Source: CAYRZL01 sp964428795 | GTDB lineage: Bacteria; Bacillota; Clostridia; Lachnospirales; Lachnospiraceae | Assembly (NCBI GenBank): GCA_964428795.1 | Contig: CAYRZL010000077.1 | Coordinates: 1-11,637 of the forward strand | Direction of reading: 5' to 3' | Length of the DNA stretch: 11,637 bases | Shown here: positions 1-7,086 of the stretch, one piece after another | How the letters are laid out: every line of letters begins with the position of its first letter | Numbering within the stretch: position 1 is the stretch's first letter | Made by a program: the position numbers and the translations under genes | The notes under the pieces: model-generated | Told to the model about the DNA's origin: nothing | The model's database searches: none | What the model saw: the letters and a program-made list of their open reading frames with translations, nothing else

Positions 1-24
1 ACAAGCCGGTATTAAGCTTCTGTA

Positions 25-334
25 AAATTTCGGTTTACCGGAGGTGGGGAACGCCACCTCGGGGAAATTTGTTTGGTTTCCAAAAGATGCCCTGGAACAG
101 GTGCGGACACTGATTTTGCCAGAAGGGGACAGAGAATCAAATGCGCCGAGCAACAACCCATTTTTGTTGCGCAGGCGCAAATAAAGGATTGTCTGTCCCC
201 TTCTGAGAAAAATCCAGTGCAAAGAAGTGCGAAAGAAAATCATCCTCTTAGCAGGACTGGAAGACATGCGATGCCTCACAATCCCCAAAACATCCGGCAC
301 CACAGCCTACCGTCAGAGCGATAAACCGAAATTT
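25..334. repeat. Candidate small non-autonomous element bounded by 13-bp inverted repeats
   Basis: The 13-mer AAATTTCGGTTTA at 25-37 is matched by its perfect reverse complement at 322-334. The bounded 310 bp contain no credible gene but carry two inner hairpins. One is a local stem: AAATTTC 25-31 with GAAATTT 64-70, enclosing GAGGTGG 41-47 and CCACCTC 54-60. The other is the long palindrome at 108-219. Short ORFs in the segment have no recognisable protein features. The arrangement fits a MITE or a REP-type insertion, but I see no convincing target-site duplication: TGTA precedes the left repeat and ATTT follows the right one. It could instead be structured RNA or the 3' region of an upstream gene. 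In one frame bases 2-25 end with a stop codon and could be the last codons of an unseen upstream gene, which is too short to support. The scfA promoter starts only 6 bp beyond the right repeat. Confidence 0.4.
108..219. repeat. Long imperfect palindrome (REP/MITE-like hairpin)
   Basis: The two halves pair in blocks. CACTG 108-112 pairs with CAGTG 215-219. AGAAGGGGACAGA 121-133 pairs with TCTGTCCCCTTCT 192-204 (13 bp). AATC 135-138 pairs with GATT 187-190, TGCGCC 142-147 with GGCGCA 174-179, and GCAACAA 150-156 with TTGTTGC 164-170. The loop is about 7 nt (157-163). The core GGGGACAGA/TCTGTCCCC resembles palindromes scattered through clostridial genomes near IS200-like REP-associated transposases; that resemblance is from memory and was not searched. 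There is no T-tract after it, so it is not a standard terminator. Confidence 0.55.
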
Positions 335-339
335 ATTTG

Positions 340-368
340 TTGAAAAGGTCAGGGGATTGTGATATACT
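340..368 (+). promoter_or_regulatory. Sigma-A type promoter for scfA
   Basis: The -35 box TTGAAA (340-345) and -10 box TATACT (363-368) are separated by exactly 17 bp. TG at 360-361 gives an extended -10. Transcription should start near 375, leaving a 5' untranslated leader of about 50 nt. This is one of the two best promoter matches in the window (the other serves serS) and fits high expression of a small peptide. Confidence 0.75.
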
Positions 369-427
369 CCAAATAGTTATGCGGAGAAGTGTACATTTCC
401 GTAAATAAACAAAAAGGAGTATATATC

Positions 428-568
428 ATGAAACATGTAAAAACATTAAATACAAAGAAACTTCAGAACACAGTAAAAAAAGGCGGATGCGGTGAGTGCC
501 AGACATCCTGCCAGTCTGCTTGCAAAACATCCTGCACAGTAGGAAACCAGAGCTGTGAGCAGAAATAA
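428..568 (+). CDS. scfA: SCIFF ranthipeptide/sactipeptide precursor (six cysteines in forty-five residues)
   Basis: This 46-codon gene encodes the substrate of the adjacent radical SAM maturase. The ATG at 428 follows AAGGAG (414-419) with 8 nt spacing. Residues 1-18 (MKHVKTLNTKKLQNTVKK) are a basic, Cys-free leader. A Gly-Gly pair at 19-20 precedes the Cys-rich core, whose six cysteines are at 21, 24, 28, 32, 36 and 43. The core run CGECQTSCQSACKTSC (21-36) is the nearly invariant SCIFF signature, and length and Cys spacing match the family. In the characterised Clostridium thermocellum homologue CteA, the maturase CteB was reported to link Cys32 to Thr37. Both residues are present here at the same numbers. 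The mature product, its cleavage site and its function are not shown by the sequence; related ranthipeptides have been linked to cell-density signalling. The call rests on the signature plus the maturase next door. Confidence 0.95.
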   Translation: MKHVKTLNTKKLQNTVKKGGCGECQTSCQSACKTSCTVGNQSCEQK

Positions 569-614
569 GTCCTTGCTTTCGAGAGAAAAATATATGATAG
601 GATAATACGCAAAA

Positions 615-650
615 GACCGTTCGCAGAGGCGTACGGTCATTTGTGTGTTT
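615..650 (+). terminator. Intrinsic terminator/attenuator between scfA and scfB
   Basis: GACCGT (615-620) pairs with ACGGTC (633-638). After a T-T mismatch, CGC pairs with GCG around an AGAG loop. A U-rich but interrupted tract follows (TTTGTGTGTTTT). The stem is good and the tail imperfect, so partial read-through is expected. That would make abundant short scfA mRNA and less scfAB-secDF mRNA, matching the need for more substrate than enzyme. I see no convincing separate promoter in 650-726. Confidence 0.7.
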
Positions 651-726
651 TCAGCGTTGGAAGTTAAGAGCAGTTTTGTTTGCTTTTGTTCCGTATTTTT
701 ACTATGAGGGAAAGGAACTGTAAAAA

Positions 727-2079
727 GTGGTTCATCAGTATAAAAATAACGGTTATAACATTGTGCTGGATGTGAACAGCGGAGCGATTCATGTGGTGGA
801 CGATGTGACCTACGACGTGATCGAGCGGTTTGAGACCACAGACAAAGAAACGATCATCTCTCAGTTAAGGGATACATATCCGGCAGAGGAGATCAGCGAG
901 GCTTATGACGAAGTTGTGGAATTGAAAGCCGGCGGTCAACTGTTTACAACAGATGAGTACGAGGATTATATTATAGATTTTAAAAAGCGTCAGACAGTAG
1001 TAAAGGCATTGTGTCTGCATATTGCCCACGATTGCAATCTGGCATGTCGTTACTGTTTTGCAGAAGAAGGAGAATATCACGGACGCAGAGAGCTCATGAG
1101 CTATGAGGTTGGAAAACAGGCGTTGGATTTCCTGATTGCAAATTCCGGAAACAGGCGCAATCTGGAAGTGGATTTCTTTGGCGGTGAGCCTTTGATGAAT
1201 TTTCAGGTGGTAAAAGATCTGGTGGCTTACGGAAGGGAACAGGAAAAGATTCACGATAAAAATTTTCGCTTCACCCTGACGACCAACGGTGTGCTGCTGA
1301 ATGATGACGTGATGGAGTTTGCTAACCGGGAGATGGCAAACGTGGTGTTGAGCATTGACGGAAGAAAAGAGGTCAACGATTTTATGAGACCGTTCCGCAA
1401 TGGAAAAGGCAGTTATGACCTGATTGTGCCAAAATTTCAGAAGTTTGCCGAGAGCAGACATCAGGATAAATATTATGTGAGGGGTACGTTCACCCATCAC
1501 AATCCGGATTTTTCAAAAGATGTACTGCATTTGGCGGATCTGGGCTTTAAGCAGATATCGGTGGAGCCTGTGGTGGCGCCGCCGGAAGCAGATTACGCAA
1601 TTCAGGAAGCGGATCTGTTGCAGCTATTTGCAGAGTATGATGCTCTGGCAAAAGAGATGGTGGAGCGTGCAAAAAATGGAAATGATTTCAATTTTTTCCA
1701 TTTTATGATCGACCTGGAAGGGGGCCCCTGTGTGGCAAAACGATTGTCCGGCTGCGGTTCCGGTACAGAGTATCTGGCTGTGACTCCGTGGGGTGATCTG
1801 TATCCATGTCATCAGTTTGTGGGAAATGAAGCATTTCTCATGGGAAATGTGTGGGAAGGCGTAAAAGCCACGGAGATTCGTGATGAGTTTAAGTGCTGCA
1901 ACGTATACGCAAAAGAAAAATGCAGAAACTGTTTTGCAAGATTTTACTGCAGCGGCGGATGTGCGGCGAACTCCTACAATTTTCATGGTAATATTAACGA
2001 TGCATACGACATTGGATGCGAGCTTCAGAAGAAACGTATCGAATGTGCGATCATGATAAAAGCTGCTTTGGCAGAATAG
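727..2079 (+). CDS. scfB: SCIFF radical SAM maturase (rSAM/SPASM thioether synthase)
   Basis: This 450-residue cytoplasmic enzyme uses S-adenosylmethionine and Fe-S clusters to form Cys thioether bond(s) in the SCIFF peptide. Residues 1 to about 85 form the N-terminal peptide-binding (RRE, PqqD-like) region known from the family. The radical SAM core has the C103-x3-C107-x2-C110 cluster motif and the SAM-binding FGGEP motif at 151-155. The C-terminal SPASM domain shows C343, then G-x4-C361, then C399-x2-C402-x5-C408-x3-C412, and C431, which are the ligands expected for two auxiliary 4Fe-4S clusters. The start is GTG at 727, preceded by AAAGGA (711-716) with 10 nt spacing. It gives the family-typical opening MVHQYKNNGYNIVLDVNSG. 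The gene is full length and follows scfA across an attenuator. Its only visible source of transcription is read-through from the scfA promoter, and secDF follows after 21 nt. Confidence 0.95.
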   Translation: MVHQYKNNGYNIVLDVNSGAIHVVDDVTYDVIERFETTDKETIISQLRDTYPAEEISEAYDEVVELKAGGQLFTTDEYEDYIIDFKKRQTVVKALCLHIAHDCNLACRYCFAEEGEYHGRRELMSYEVGKQALDFLIANSGNRRNLEVDFFGGEPLMNFQVVKDLVAYGREQEKIHDKNFRFTLTTNGVLLNDDVMEFANREMANVVLSIDGRKEVNDFMRPFRNGKGSYDLIVPKFQKFAESRHQDKYYVRGTFTHHNPDFSKDVLHLADLGFKQISVEPVVAPPEADYAIQEADLLQLFAEYDALAKEMVERAKNGNDFNFFHFMIDLEGGPCVAKRLSGCGSGTEYLAVTPWGDLYPCHQFVGNEAFLMGNVWEGVKATEIRDEFKCCNVYAKEKCRNCFARFYCSGGCAANSYNFHGNINDAYDIGCELQKKRIECAIMIKAALAE

Positions 2080-2100
2080 AGTAAAGAAAGGATGGACATT

Positions 2101-4269
2101 ATGAAGAAAGGAAAAGGATTGGCTACGTTGATCATCATGCTGGCGATCATTGCGGGCCTGTTCTATTACTCAGCAAACATCATCACCAACACGCAGGACA
2201 AGGAGTCTGATAAGGGCATCAAGCTGGGCCTTGATCTGGCTGGTGGTGTGAGCATCACATATCAGGTAGTGGGTGACGAGGAACCCAGTGCGGAGGATAT
2301 GAGCGATACGGTATACAAACTACAGAAACGTGTGGAGACCTACAGTACAGAAGCAACCGCATATCAGGTTGGCGATGATCGTATCGCTATCGAGATTCCT
2401 GGAGTGTCAGATGCAAATGAAATCTTGGAGGAGCTGGGAAAACCGGGTTCATTGGAATTTCAGACCCCGGACGGGGAAGTGTTTATGACCGGAGATCAGG
2501 TGGCTGATGCACAGGCAGGCACTGCCCAGGACGAACTGGGCAACAGCGAGTATGTGGTGTCTTTAAGTTTGACAGATGAAGGTGCAGAACTGTTTGCAGA
2601 CATGACATCTGCAAATGTGGGAAATGCACTCCCTATCGTATATGATGGGGAAATCATCAGCTATCCTACGGTAAATGAGGCGATTACCGGAGGACAGGCG
2701 CAGATTTCCGGCATGGAAAGCTACGAGGCGGCAGAGGCACTGGCGTCCCAGATACGTATCGGTTCGCTGTCATTGGAGCTGGAAGAGTTGCAGTCTGAGG
2801 TGGTAGGCGCGAAGCTTGGTTCCGAAGCCATTTCTACCAGTCTGAAGGCGGCAGTTATCGGAATCGTTATCGTTATGGTATTTATGATCATATTTTATCT
2901 GGTACCGGGCATCGCAGCAGCTTTGTCCCTTCTGATCTACACGGGCATTGTGCTGGCGATCCTGAATCTGTATCAGATCACATTGACGCTGCCCGGCATT
3001 GCGGGAATCATCCTGGGCATTGGTATGGCAGTGGATGCAAACGTTATTATCTACGCTCGAATCCGGGAGGAGATCGGAGCGGGAATAAGCGTGCAGAATG
3101 CGATCCAGACCGGGTTTAAAAAGGCGTTATCCGCAATTCTGGACGGTAATATTACCACATTGATCGCGGCTGTCGTATTGGGACTGAGAGGATCCGGTAC
3201 GGTAAAAGGATTTGCCTATACGCTGGCGATCGGCATCGTGGTATCCATGTTTACCGCACTGGTGATTTCCAGACTGCTCGTAAAATCATTCTATGCCTTG
3301 GGTGTGAAGGATGTAAAATTCTATGGAAAGAAAGTGGATAGAAAACCGGTCAACTTCCTGGGCAAAAGAGGAGTGTTCTTTATCGCTTCCCTGGCAGTTA
3401 TTGTCATTGGATTTGTCGGCATGGGTATCAACAAATCACAGGATAACGGTATTTTAAACTACAGCCTTGAATTTAAAGGCGGTACATCTACCACGGTAAC
3501 ATTTAATGAAGATTATACCATTGAAGAGATAGATTCCGAGATCGTTCCTTATGTTGAGGAAGTGACCGGAGACGGCGGTATTGAGACCCAGAAGGTTGAG
3601 GGAACCAATGAAGTTATTATCAAGACACGTTCCCTGAATCTGGAAGAGCGCGAGGAGCTGACGCAGACTTTGGTGGACAATTTCGGCGTGGATGAAGATA
3701 CCATTACCACTACGAATATCAGCGCTACCGTAAGCAGCGAGATGAAATCCGATGCGGTATGGGCGGTCGTGATCGCAACAATTTGTATGCTGATTTATAT
3801 CTGGTTCCGGTTTAAGGATGTTCGTTTTGCAAGCAGTGCGGTTATTGCATTGATTCATGACGTATTGATCGTTCTGGCATTCTATGCACTGGCAAGAGTA
3901 TCTGTAGGTAATACCTTTATTGCCTGCATGCTGACAATCGTGGGATATTCTATCAATGCAACTATTGTCATCTTCGACCGTATACGTGAGAATATGAAGA
4001 GCGTTACGGGAAGAGCACAGACCAGAGAAAAAGTTAAAGAAGTGGTAAATGAATCCATTACACAGACGCTGACACGAAGCATCAATACAACCGTTACCAC
4101 ATTTATTATGGTATTTGTATTGTTCCTGCTTGGCGTTACATCTATCCGGGAGTTTGCACTGCCGCTGATCGTGGGCGTTGTCTGCGGTGGTTATTCATCT
4201 GTATGCATTACAGGTGCACTCTGGTATGTATTTAAGACAAAATTTGGAAAGAAAGCAATCAGAGAGTAG
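2101..4269 (+). CDS. secDF: Fused protein-export membrane protein SecDF
   Basis: SecDF uses the proton or sodium gradient to help complete Sec-dependent export at the outer face of the membrane. This 722-residue protein joins both halves. The SecD half has a first membrane helix (about 8-25), the GLDLAGG motif at 43-49, an extracytoplasmic region, then helices from about 248 to 400. The SecF half has a helix at about 424-441, the EFKGG motif near 457-461, a second extracytoplasmic region, then helices from about 552 on. The ion-relay Asp of SecD is kept (VDANV, D312). The SecF counterpart GYSINA-TIVIFDRIRE has Ala620 where characterised SecF proteins usually have Asp. The start at 2101 is preferred over the in-frame ATG at 2092: AAAGGA at 2087-2092 overlaps that first ATG and sits 8 nt before the second. 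It lies 21 nt after scfB with no promoter or terminator between, so co-transcription is likely. SecDF near SCIFF genes is common in Clostridia. Confidence 0.95.
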   Translation: MKKGKGLATLIIMLAIIAGLFYYSANIITNTQDKESDKGIKLGLDLAGGVSITYQVVGDEEPSAEDMSDTVYKLQKRVETYSTEATAYQVGDDRIAIEIPGVSDANEILEELGKPGSLEFQTPDGEVFMTGDQVADAQAGTAQDELGNSEYVVSLSLTDEGAELFADMTSANVGNALPIVYDGEIISYPTVNEAITGGQAQISGMESYEAAEALASQIRIGSLSLELEELQSEVVGAKLGSEAISTSLKAAVIGIVIVMVFMIIFYLVPGIAAALSLLIYTGIVLAILNLYQITLTLPGIAGIILGIGMAVDANVIIYARIREEIGAGISVQNAIQTGFKKALSAILDGNITTLIAAVVLGLRGSGTVKGFAYTLAIGIVVSMFTALVISRLLVKSFYALGVKDVKFYGKKVDRKPVNFLGKRGVFFIASLAVIVIGFVGMGINKSQDNGILNYSLEFKGGTSTTVTFNEDYTIEEIDSEIVPYVEEVTGDGGIETQKVEGTNEVIIKTRSLNLEEREELTQTLVDNFGVDEDTITTTNISATVSSEMKSDAVWAVVIATICMLIYIWFRFKDVRFASSAVIALIHDVLIVLAFYALARVSVGNTFIACMLTIVGYSINATIVIFDRIRENMKSVTGRAQTREKVKEVVNESITQTLTRSINTTVTTFIMVFVLFLLGVTSIREFALPLIVGVVCGGYSSVCITGALWYVFKTKFGKKAIRE

Positions 4270-4286
4270 AAGGATATTCGGTGCTG

Positions 4287-4292
4287 TATAAT
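4287..4292 (+). promoter_or_regulatory. Possible -10 box upstream of glyA
   Basis: A perfect TATAAT lies in the 52-nt gap between secDF and glyA. No -35-like hexamer sits 16-18 bp upstream, because that area is the end of secDF. It may be a weak internal promoter or chance. Without it glyA would depend on read-through from secDF. Confidence 0.3.
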
Positions 4293-4321
4293 GATTTGGG
4301 CATAATAGTGGAGGAATAAAC

Positions 4322-5566
4322 ATGTATTCATTGGAAGAAGTAAAAGCAGTAGATGTGGAAGTGTATGACGCGATCAATGACGAAATGGACAGGCAGAACA
4401 GTCATATTGAGTTGATTGCATCTGAGAACTGGGTAAGCCCGGCTGTGATGGCCGCAATGGGAAGCATTATGACAAACAAATATGCGGAAGGATATCCTGC
4501 AAAGAGATATTATGGCGGATGTGACTGCGTGGATGTAGTAGAAAATCTTGCGATTGAGCGTGCGAAAAAGCTGTTTGGCGCAGAGTATGTCAACGTACAG
4601 CCCCATTCCGGCGCACAGGCAAATATGGCAGTGCAGTTTGCGCTGCTGAAACCGGGTGATACCGTCATGGGTATGAATCTGGATCATGGCGGACATCTGA
4701 CACACGGAAGTCCTGTAAATTTTTCCGGTGTATACTTTAATATTGTTCCTTATGGTGTCAATGATGAGGGATATATCGATTATGAAAAAGTTCGTGAGAT
4801 CGCTTTGGAGTGTAAACCCAAAATGATCATTGCAGGCGCCAGTGCATATGCAAGAATCATTGATTTCGCAAAATTCCGGGAGATTGCAGATGAGGCAGGC
4901 GCATATCTGATGGTAGATATGGCACATATCGCAGGACTGGTTGCGGCAGGTCTGCATCCAAATCCAATGCCATATGCAGATGTGGTTACCACAACGACCC
5001 ACAAAACCCTGCGCGGTCCCCGCGGCGGCATGATCCTTGCTTCCAAAGAGGCGATGGAAAAACATAATTTCAACTTCAACAAAGCGATTTTCCCCGGTAT
5101 TCAGGGTGGACCTCTTATGCATGTGATCGCGGCTAAGGCAGTTTGCTTTAAAGAAGCGCTGGAGGATGATTTCAAGGTATATCAGCAGAACATCATTGAC
5201 AATGCACAGGCTCTGGCAAAAGGTCTTACGGACAGAGGCATCAAACTGGTATCCGGCGGCACGGATAATCATCTGATGCTGGTAGATCTGACACCATTTG
5301 AGCTGACCGGAAAGGCAGTGGAGAAGCTGCTTGATTCCGTTCATATTACCTGTAACAAAAACACCATTCCGAACGACCCGAAATCTCCGTTTTTGACCAG
5401 CGGTCTCAGACTGGGAACTCCGGCTGTTACTTCCAGAGGAATGAACACGGAGGATATGGATGTGATCGCAGAGGCGATTGCCATGATGATCAAAGAGGGC
5501 GAGAGTGCTTTCGGGAAAGCAATGGCTCTGGTAAAAGGACTTACCGATAAATACCCATTGAAATAA
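4322..5566 (+). CDS. glyA: Serine hydroxymethyltransferase
   Basis: This cytoplasmic PLP enzyme interconverts serine and glycine while transferring a one-carbon unit to or from tetrahydrofolate, feeding purine, thymidylate and methionine synthesis. The protein is 414 residues, the normal bacterial length. Visible family motifs are ELIASENWVS (30-39), the YAEGYPAKRYYGG substrate loop (54-66), the GGHLTHG segment (123-129), the VDMAHIAGL segment (198-206), and VVTTTTHKTLRGPRGG (221-236), whose Lys228 is the expected Schiff-base lysine. C-terminal PNDPKSPF and SGLRLGTPAVTSRG segments are also intact. The ATG at 4322 follows GGAGGA (4310-4315) with 6 nt spacing. The gene lies 52 nt after secDF and ends in a strong terminator, closing this transcription unit. 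I see no riboswitch in front of it. Confidence 0.97.
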   Translation: MYSLEEVKAVDVEVYDAINDEMDRQNSHIELIASENWVSPAVMAAMGSIMTNKYAEGYPAKRYYGGCDCVDVVENLAIERAKKLFGAEYVNVQPHSGAQANMAVQFALLKPGDTVMGMNLDHGGHLTHGSPVNFSGVYFNIVPYGVNDEGYIDYEKVREIALECKPKMIIAGASAYARIIDFAKFREIADEAGAYLMVDMAHIAGLVAAGLHPNPMPYADVVTTTTHKTLRGPRGGMILASKEAMEKHNFNFNKAIFPGIQGGPLMHVIAAKAVCFKEALEDDFKVYQQNIIDNAQALAKGLTDRGIKLVSGGTDNHLMLVDLTPFELTGKAVEKLLDSVHITCNKNTIPNDPKSPFLTSGLRLGTPAVTSRGMNTEDMDVIAEAIAMMIKEGESAFGKAMALVKGLTDKYPLK

Positions 5567-5601
5567 AATATGAACTTAATAAAATATTAAGAACAAATAC
5601 C

Positions 5602-5629
5602 GTAACAATTTGGTAACTATCGTGGTAAA
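5602..5629 (+). promoter_or_regulatory. Candidate operator: three spaced GTAAC/GTAAA motifs, with weak promoter
   Basis: GTAAC occurs at 5602-5606 and 5613-5617, and GTAAA at 5625-5629. The spacings of 11 and 12 bp are close to one helical turn, typical of direct-repeat sites bound by OmpR-family response regulators. A weak promoter reading is GTAACA (5602-5607), 18 bp, then TAAAAT (5626-5631). Such a promoter would need an activator and would start inside the glyA terminator. No regulator gene is in the window. Confidence 0.35.
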
Positions 5630-5630
5630 A

Positions 5631-5664
5631 TGACTGCAGAAAAAATATCTGCAGTCATTTTTTT
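5631..5664 (+). terminator. Strong intrinsic terminator after glyA
   Basis: TGACTGCAGA (5631-5640) and TCTGCAGTCA (5648-5657) form a perfect 10-bp stem with a 7-nt A-rich loop, followed by seven Ts (5658-5664). It ends 64 nt or more after the glyA stop and only 15 nt before the start of the next gene. Transcripts starting downstream of 5640 would lack the left arm and escape it. Confidence 0.9.
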
Positions 5665-5679
5665 ATGGAGGATACAGGC

Positions 5680-7086
5680 ATGGCGAAAAAGAAAAGAATT
5701 ATACTTATTGTAGTGATCATCGTGGCAGCGGCGGTGGTTGCAGGATTATTTATGAAAAATAAACTGTTTGGAGGCGCTTCCGGAGGTGATGCCGCCTATG
5801 TGGAATCTGTCAGCAGTCTTATGGGCGGACAGAACAGCGGTGCTCAGAACAGGTATTCCGGCGTGGTAGAGAGTCAGGAAACATGGAATGTCCCTGTCAG
5901 CTCGGAACAATCCATAAAGAAAATCATGGTTTCTGAGGGAGATACCGTGGAGACAGGTACGCCTTTGCTGGAGTATGACAGCGACGATCTGGAACTGCAA
6001 TTATCCCAGGCAAAGCTGGAGCTTGAGAGTATCGGCAATGAGATCAGCAATTACGAGAGCCAGATCAAGACACTGACAGCAGAGAAAAAGTCAGCTTCCA
6101 AGGATGAACAGTTCAGCTATACAACGCAGATTCAGGAGTTGGAAATCTCCATCAAACAGGCGGAATATAATCAGGAAAGTAAGAAGATTGAGATTCAGAA
6201 GCTGCAGGATTCCATTGAACAGTCCGTGGTCACCAGCAAGATTGCAGGCGTGGTGAAGGAAATCAACGAGAATGGCGGTTATGATGATTATGGCAACGAA
6301 AAGCCTTTCATGACGATTTTAGCGACCGGTGATTACCGGGTGAAGGGAAAAGTAAACGAGCAGAATGTGTGGTCGCTTTCCGAGGGACAGCCGGTGATCC
6401 TGCGCTCCAGAGTTGACGCAGACATGACATGGACCGGAACGATCACGTCCATTGATATGGAAAATCAGGAGAGCGGAAATAACAATATGTATTCCGGAAG
6501 CGGAGATTCTGAAATGCAGTCGTCCAAGTATCCGTTCTATGTGACGTTGGATTCCAATGAAGGGCTGATTCTGGGACAGCATTTGTACATTGAGCTTGAT
6601 GTAGGACAGGAGGAGGTACAGGAAGGATTATCTCTCTATTCCGGTTATGTGGTTCAGGAGGATGAGGCCGCTTATGTGTGGGCGGACAATGGAAACGGAA
6701 AACTGGAGAAACGCGCTGTGGAGATTGGAGAATATAACGAAGAGATGGATACCATACAGATTCTTTCCGGTCTGACAGAAGCAGATTTCGTGGCATGGCC
6801 GATGGAAGAATTGAAGGAAGGAATGCCCGTTACCATGAATTATGAGGAATCTATATTGAATAACGAATCCGAGGAGGGTGAAGTGATGGAGGACGGTGCC
6901 ATGATGGAAGATGGTACTATAATAGAAGATGGAATGATGGAAGACGGTACTGTAGTAGAAGATGGAATGATGGAAGACGGTACTGTAATAGAAGATGGAA
7001 TGACGGAAGATGGTACTATGATGGAGGATGAAATAACAGAGGATGGCGCCATGATGGAAAGCGATATGACAGAGGTGACGGAATGA
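5680..7086 (+). CDS. Membrane-anchored efflux adaptor (HlyD/MacA family) with repetitive acidic tail
   Basis: This is an adaptor subunit of an ABC efflux system, anchored by one N-terminal helix (about 6-24) with the rest outside the membrane. It has 468 residues. A split lipoyl-like domain (about 76-100 and 183-216) flanks a coiled-coil hairpin (about 101-182). A beta-barrel region (about 218-310) and a membrane-proximal domain (about 313-388) follow. Residues about 400-468 are an acidic tail of alternating M-M-E-D-G and T-V-V-E-D-G type units. I start at 5680, because the in-frame ATG at 5665 overlaps the ribosome binding site GGAGG (5667-5671), which is 8 nt before 5680. The stop overlaps the next gene by 4 bp (ATGA), indicating translational coupling. 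Related Gram-positive adaptors are YknX of B. subtilis and pneumococcal MacA-like proteins. The substrate is unknown. Confidence 0.88.
   Translation: MAKKKRIILIVVIIVAAAVVAGLFMKNKLFGGASGGDAAYVESVSSLMGGQNSGAQNRYSGVVESQETWNVPVSSEQSIKKIMVSEGDTVETGTPLLEYDSDDLELQLSQAKLELESIGNEISNYESQIKTLTAEKKSASKDEQFSYTTQIQELEISIKQAEYNQESKKIEIQKLQDSIEQSVVTSKIAGVVKEINENGGYDDYGNEKPFMTILATGDYRVKGKVNEQNVWSLSEGQPVILRSRVDADMTWTGTITSIDMENQESGNNNMYSGSGDSEMQSSKYPFYVTLDSNEGLILGQHLYIELDVGQEEVQEGLSLYSGYVVQEDEAAYVWADNGNGKLEKRAVEIGEYNEEMDTIQILSGLTEADFVAWPMEELKEGMPVTMNYEESILNNESEEGEVMEDGAMMEDGTIIEDGMMEDGTVVEDGMMEDGTVIEDGMTEDGTMMEDEITEDGAMMESDMTEVTE
6901..7065 (+). repeat. 33-bp in-frame tandem repeat in adaptor tail
   Basis: Units lie at 6901-6933, 6934-6966, 6967-6999 and 7000-7032, with a degraded fifth at 7033-7065 and a partial match before 6901 (6883-6900). 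Each encodes M-(M/T)-E-D-G-T-(I/V/M)-(I/V/M)-E-D-G or a variant. Units two and three differ at one base (GTAGTA versus GTAATA), pointing to recent duplication. The 33-bp period keeps the reading frame, so copy-number change would lengthen or shorten the tail without a frameshift. Confidence 0.92.

Noticed and set aside
73..324. Open frame of 83 codons across the palindromic region
   Set aside because: It begins with TTG, lacks a ribosome binding site, runs through the palindrome, and its product shows no protein-like pattern.
191..343. Open frame ending TTTATTTGTTGA with a fairly protein-like composition
   Set aside because: It is preceded by a stop at 182-184, has no credible start, and spans the palindrome's right arm and the right inverted repeat. 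At most it is a gene remnant.
248..360. Minus-strand frame with four cysteines, resembling a tiny Cys-rich peptide
   Set aside because: There is no start codon with a ribosome binding site and no family resemblance; it is probably chance.
446..640. Minus-strand open frame covering scfA
   Set aside because: It is antisense to the SCIFF gene, reads through the terminator, and has no supporting signals.
865..1500. Long minus-strand frame inside scfB, and a similar one inside glyA (4328-5344)
   Set aside because: Both are shadows of strongly supported + strand genes whose every family motif is intact.
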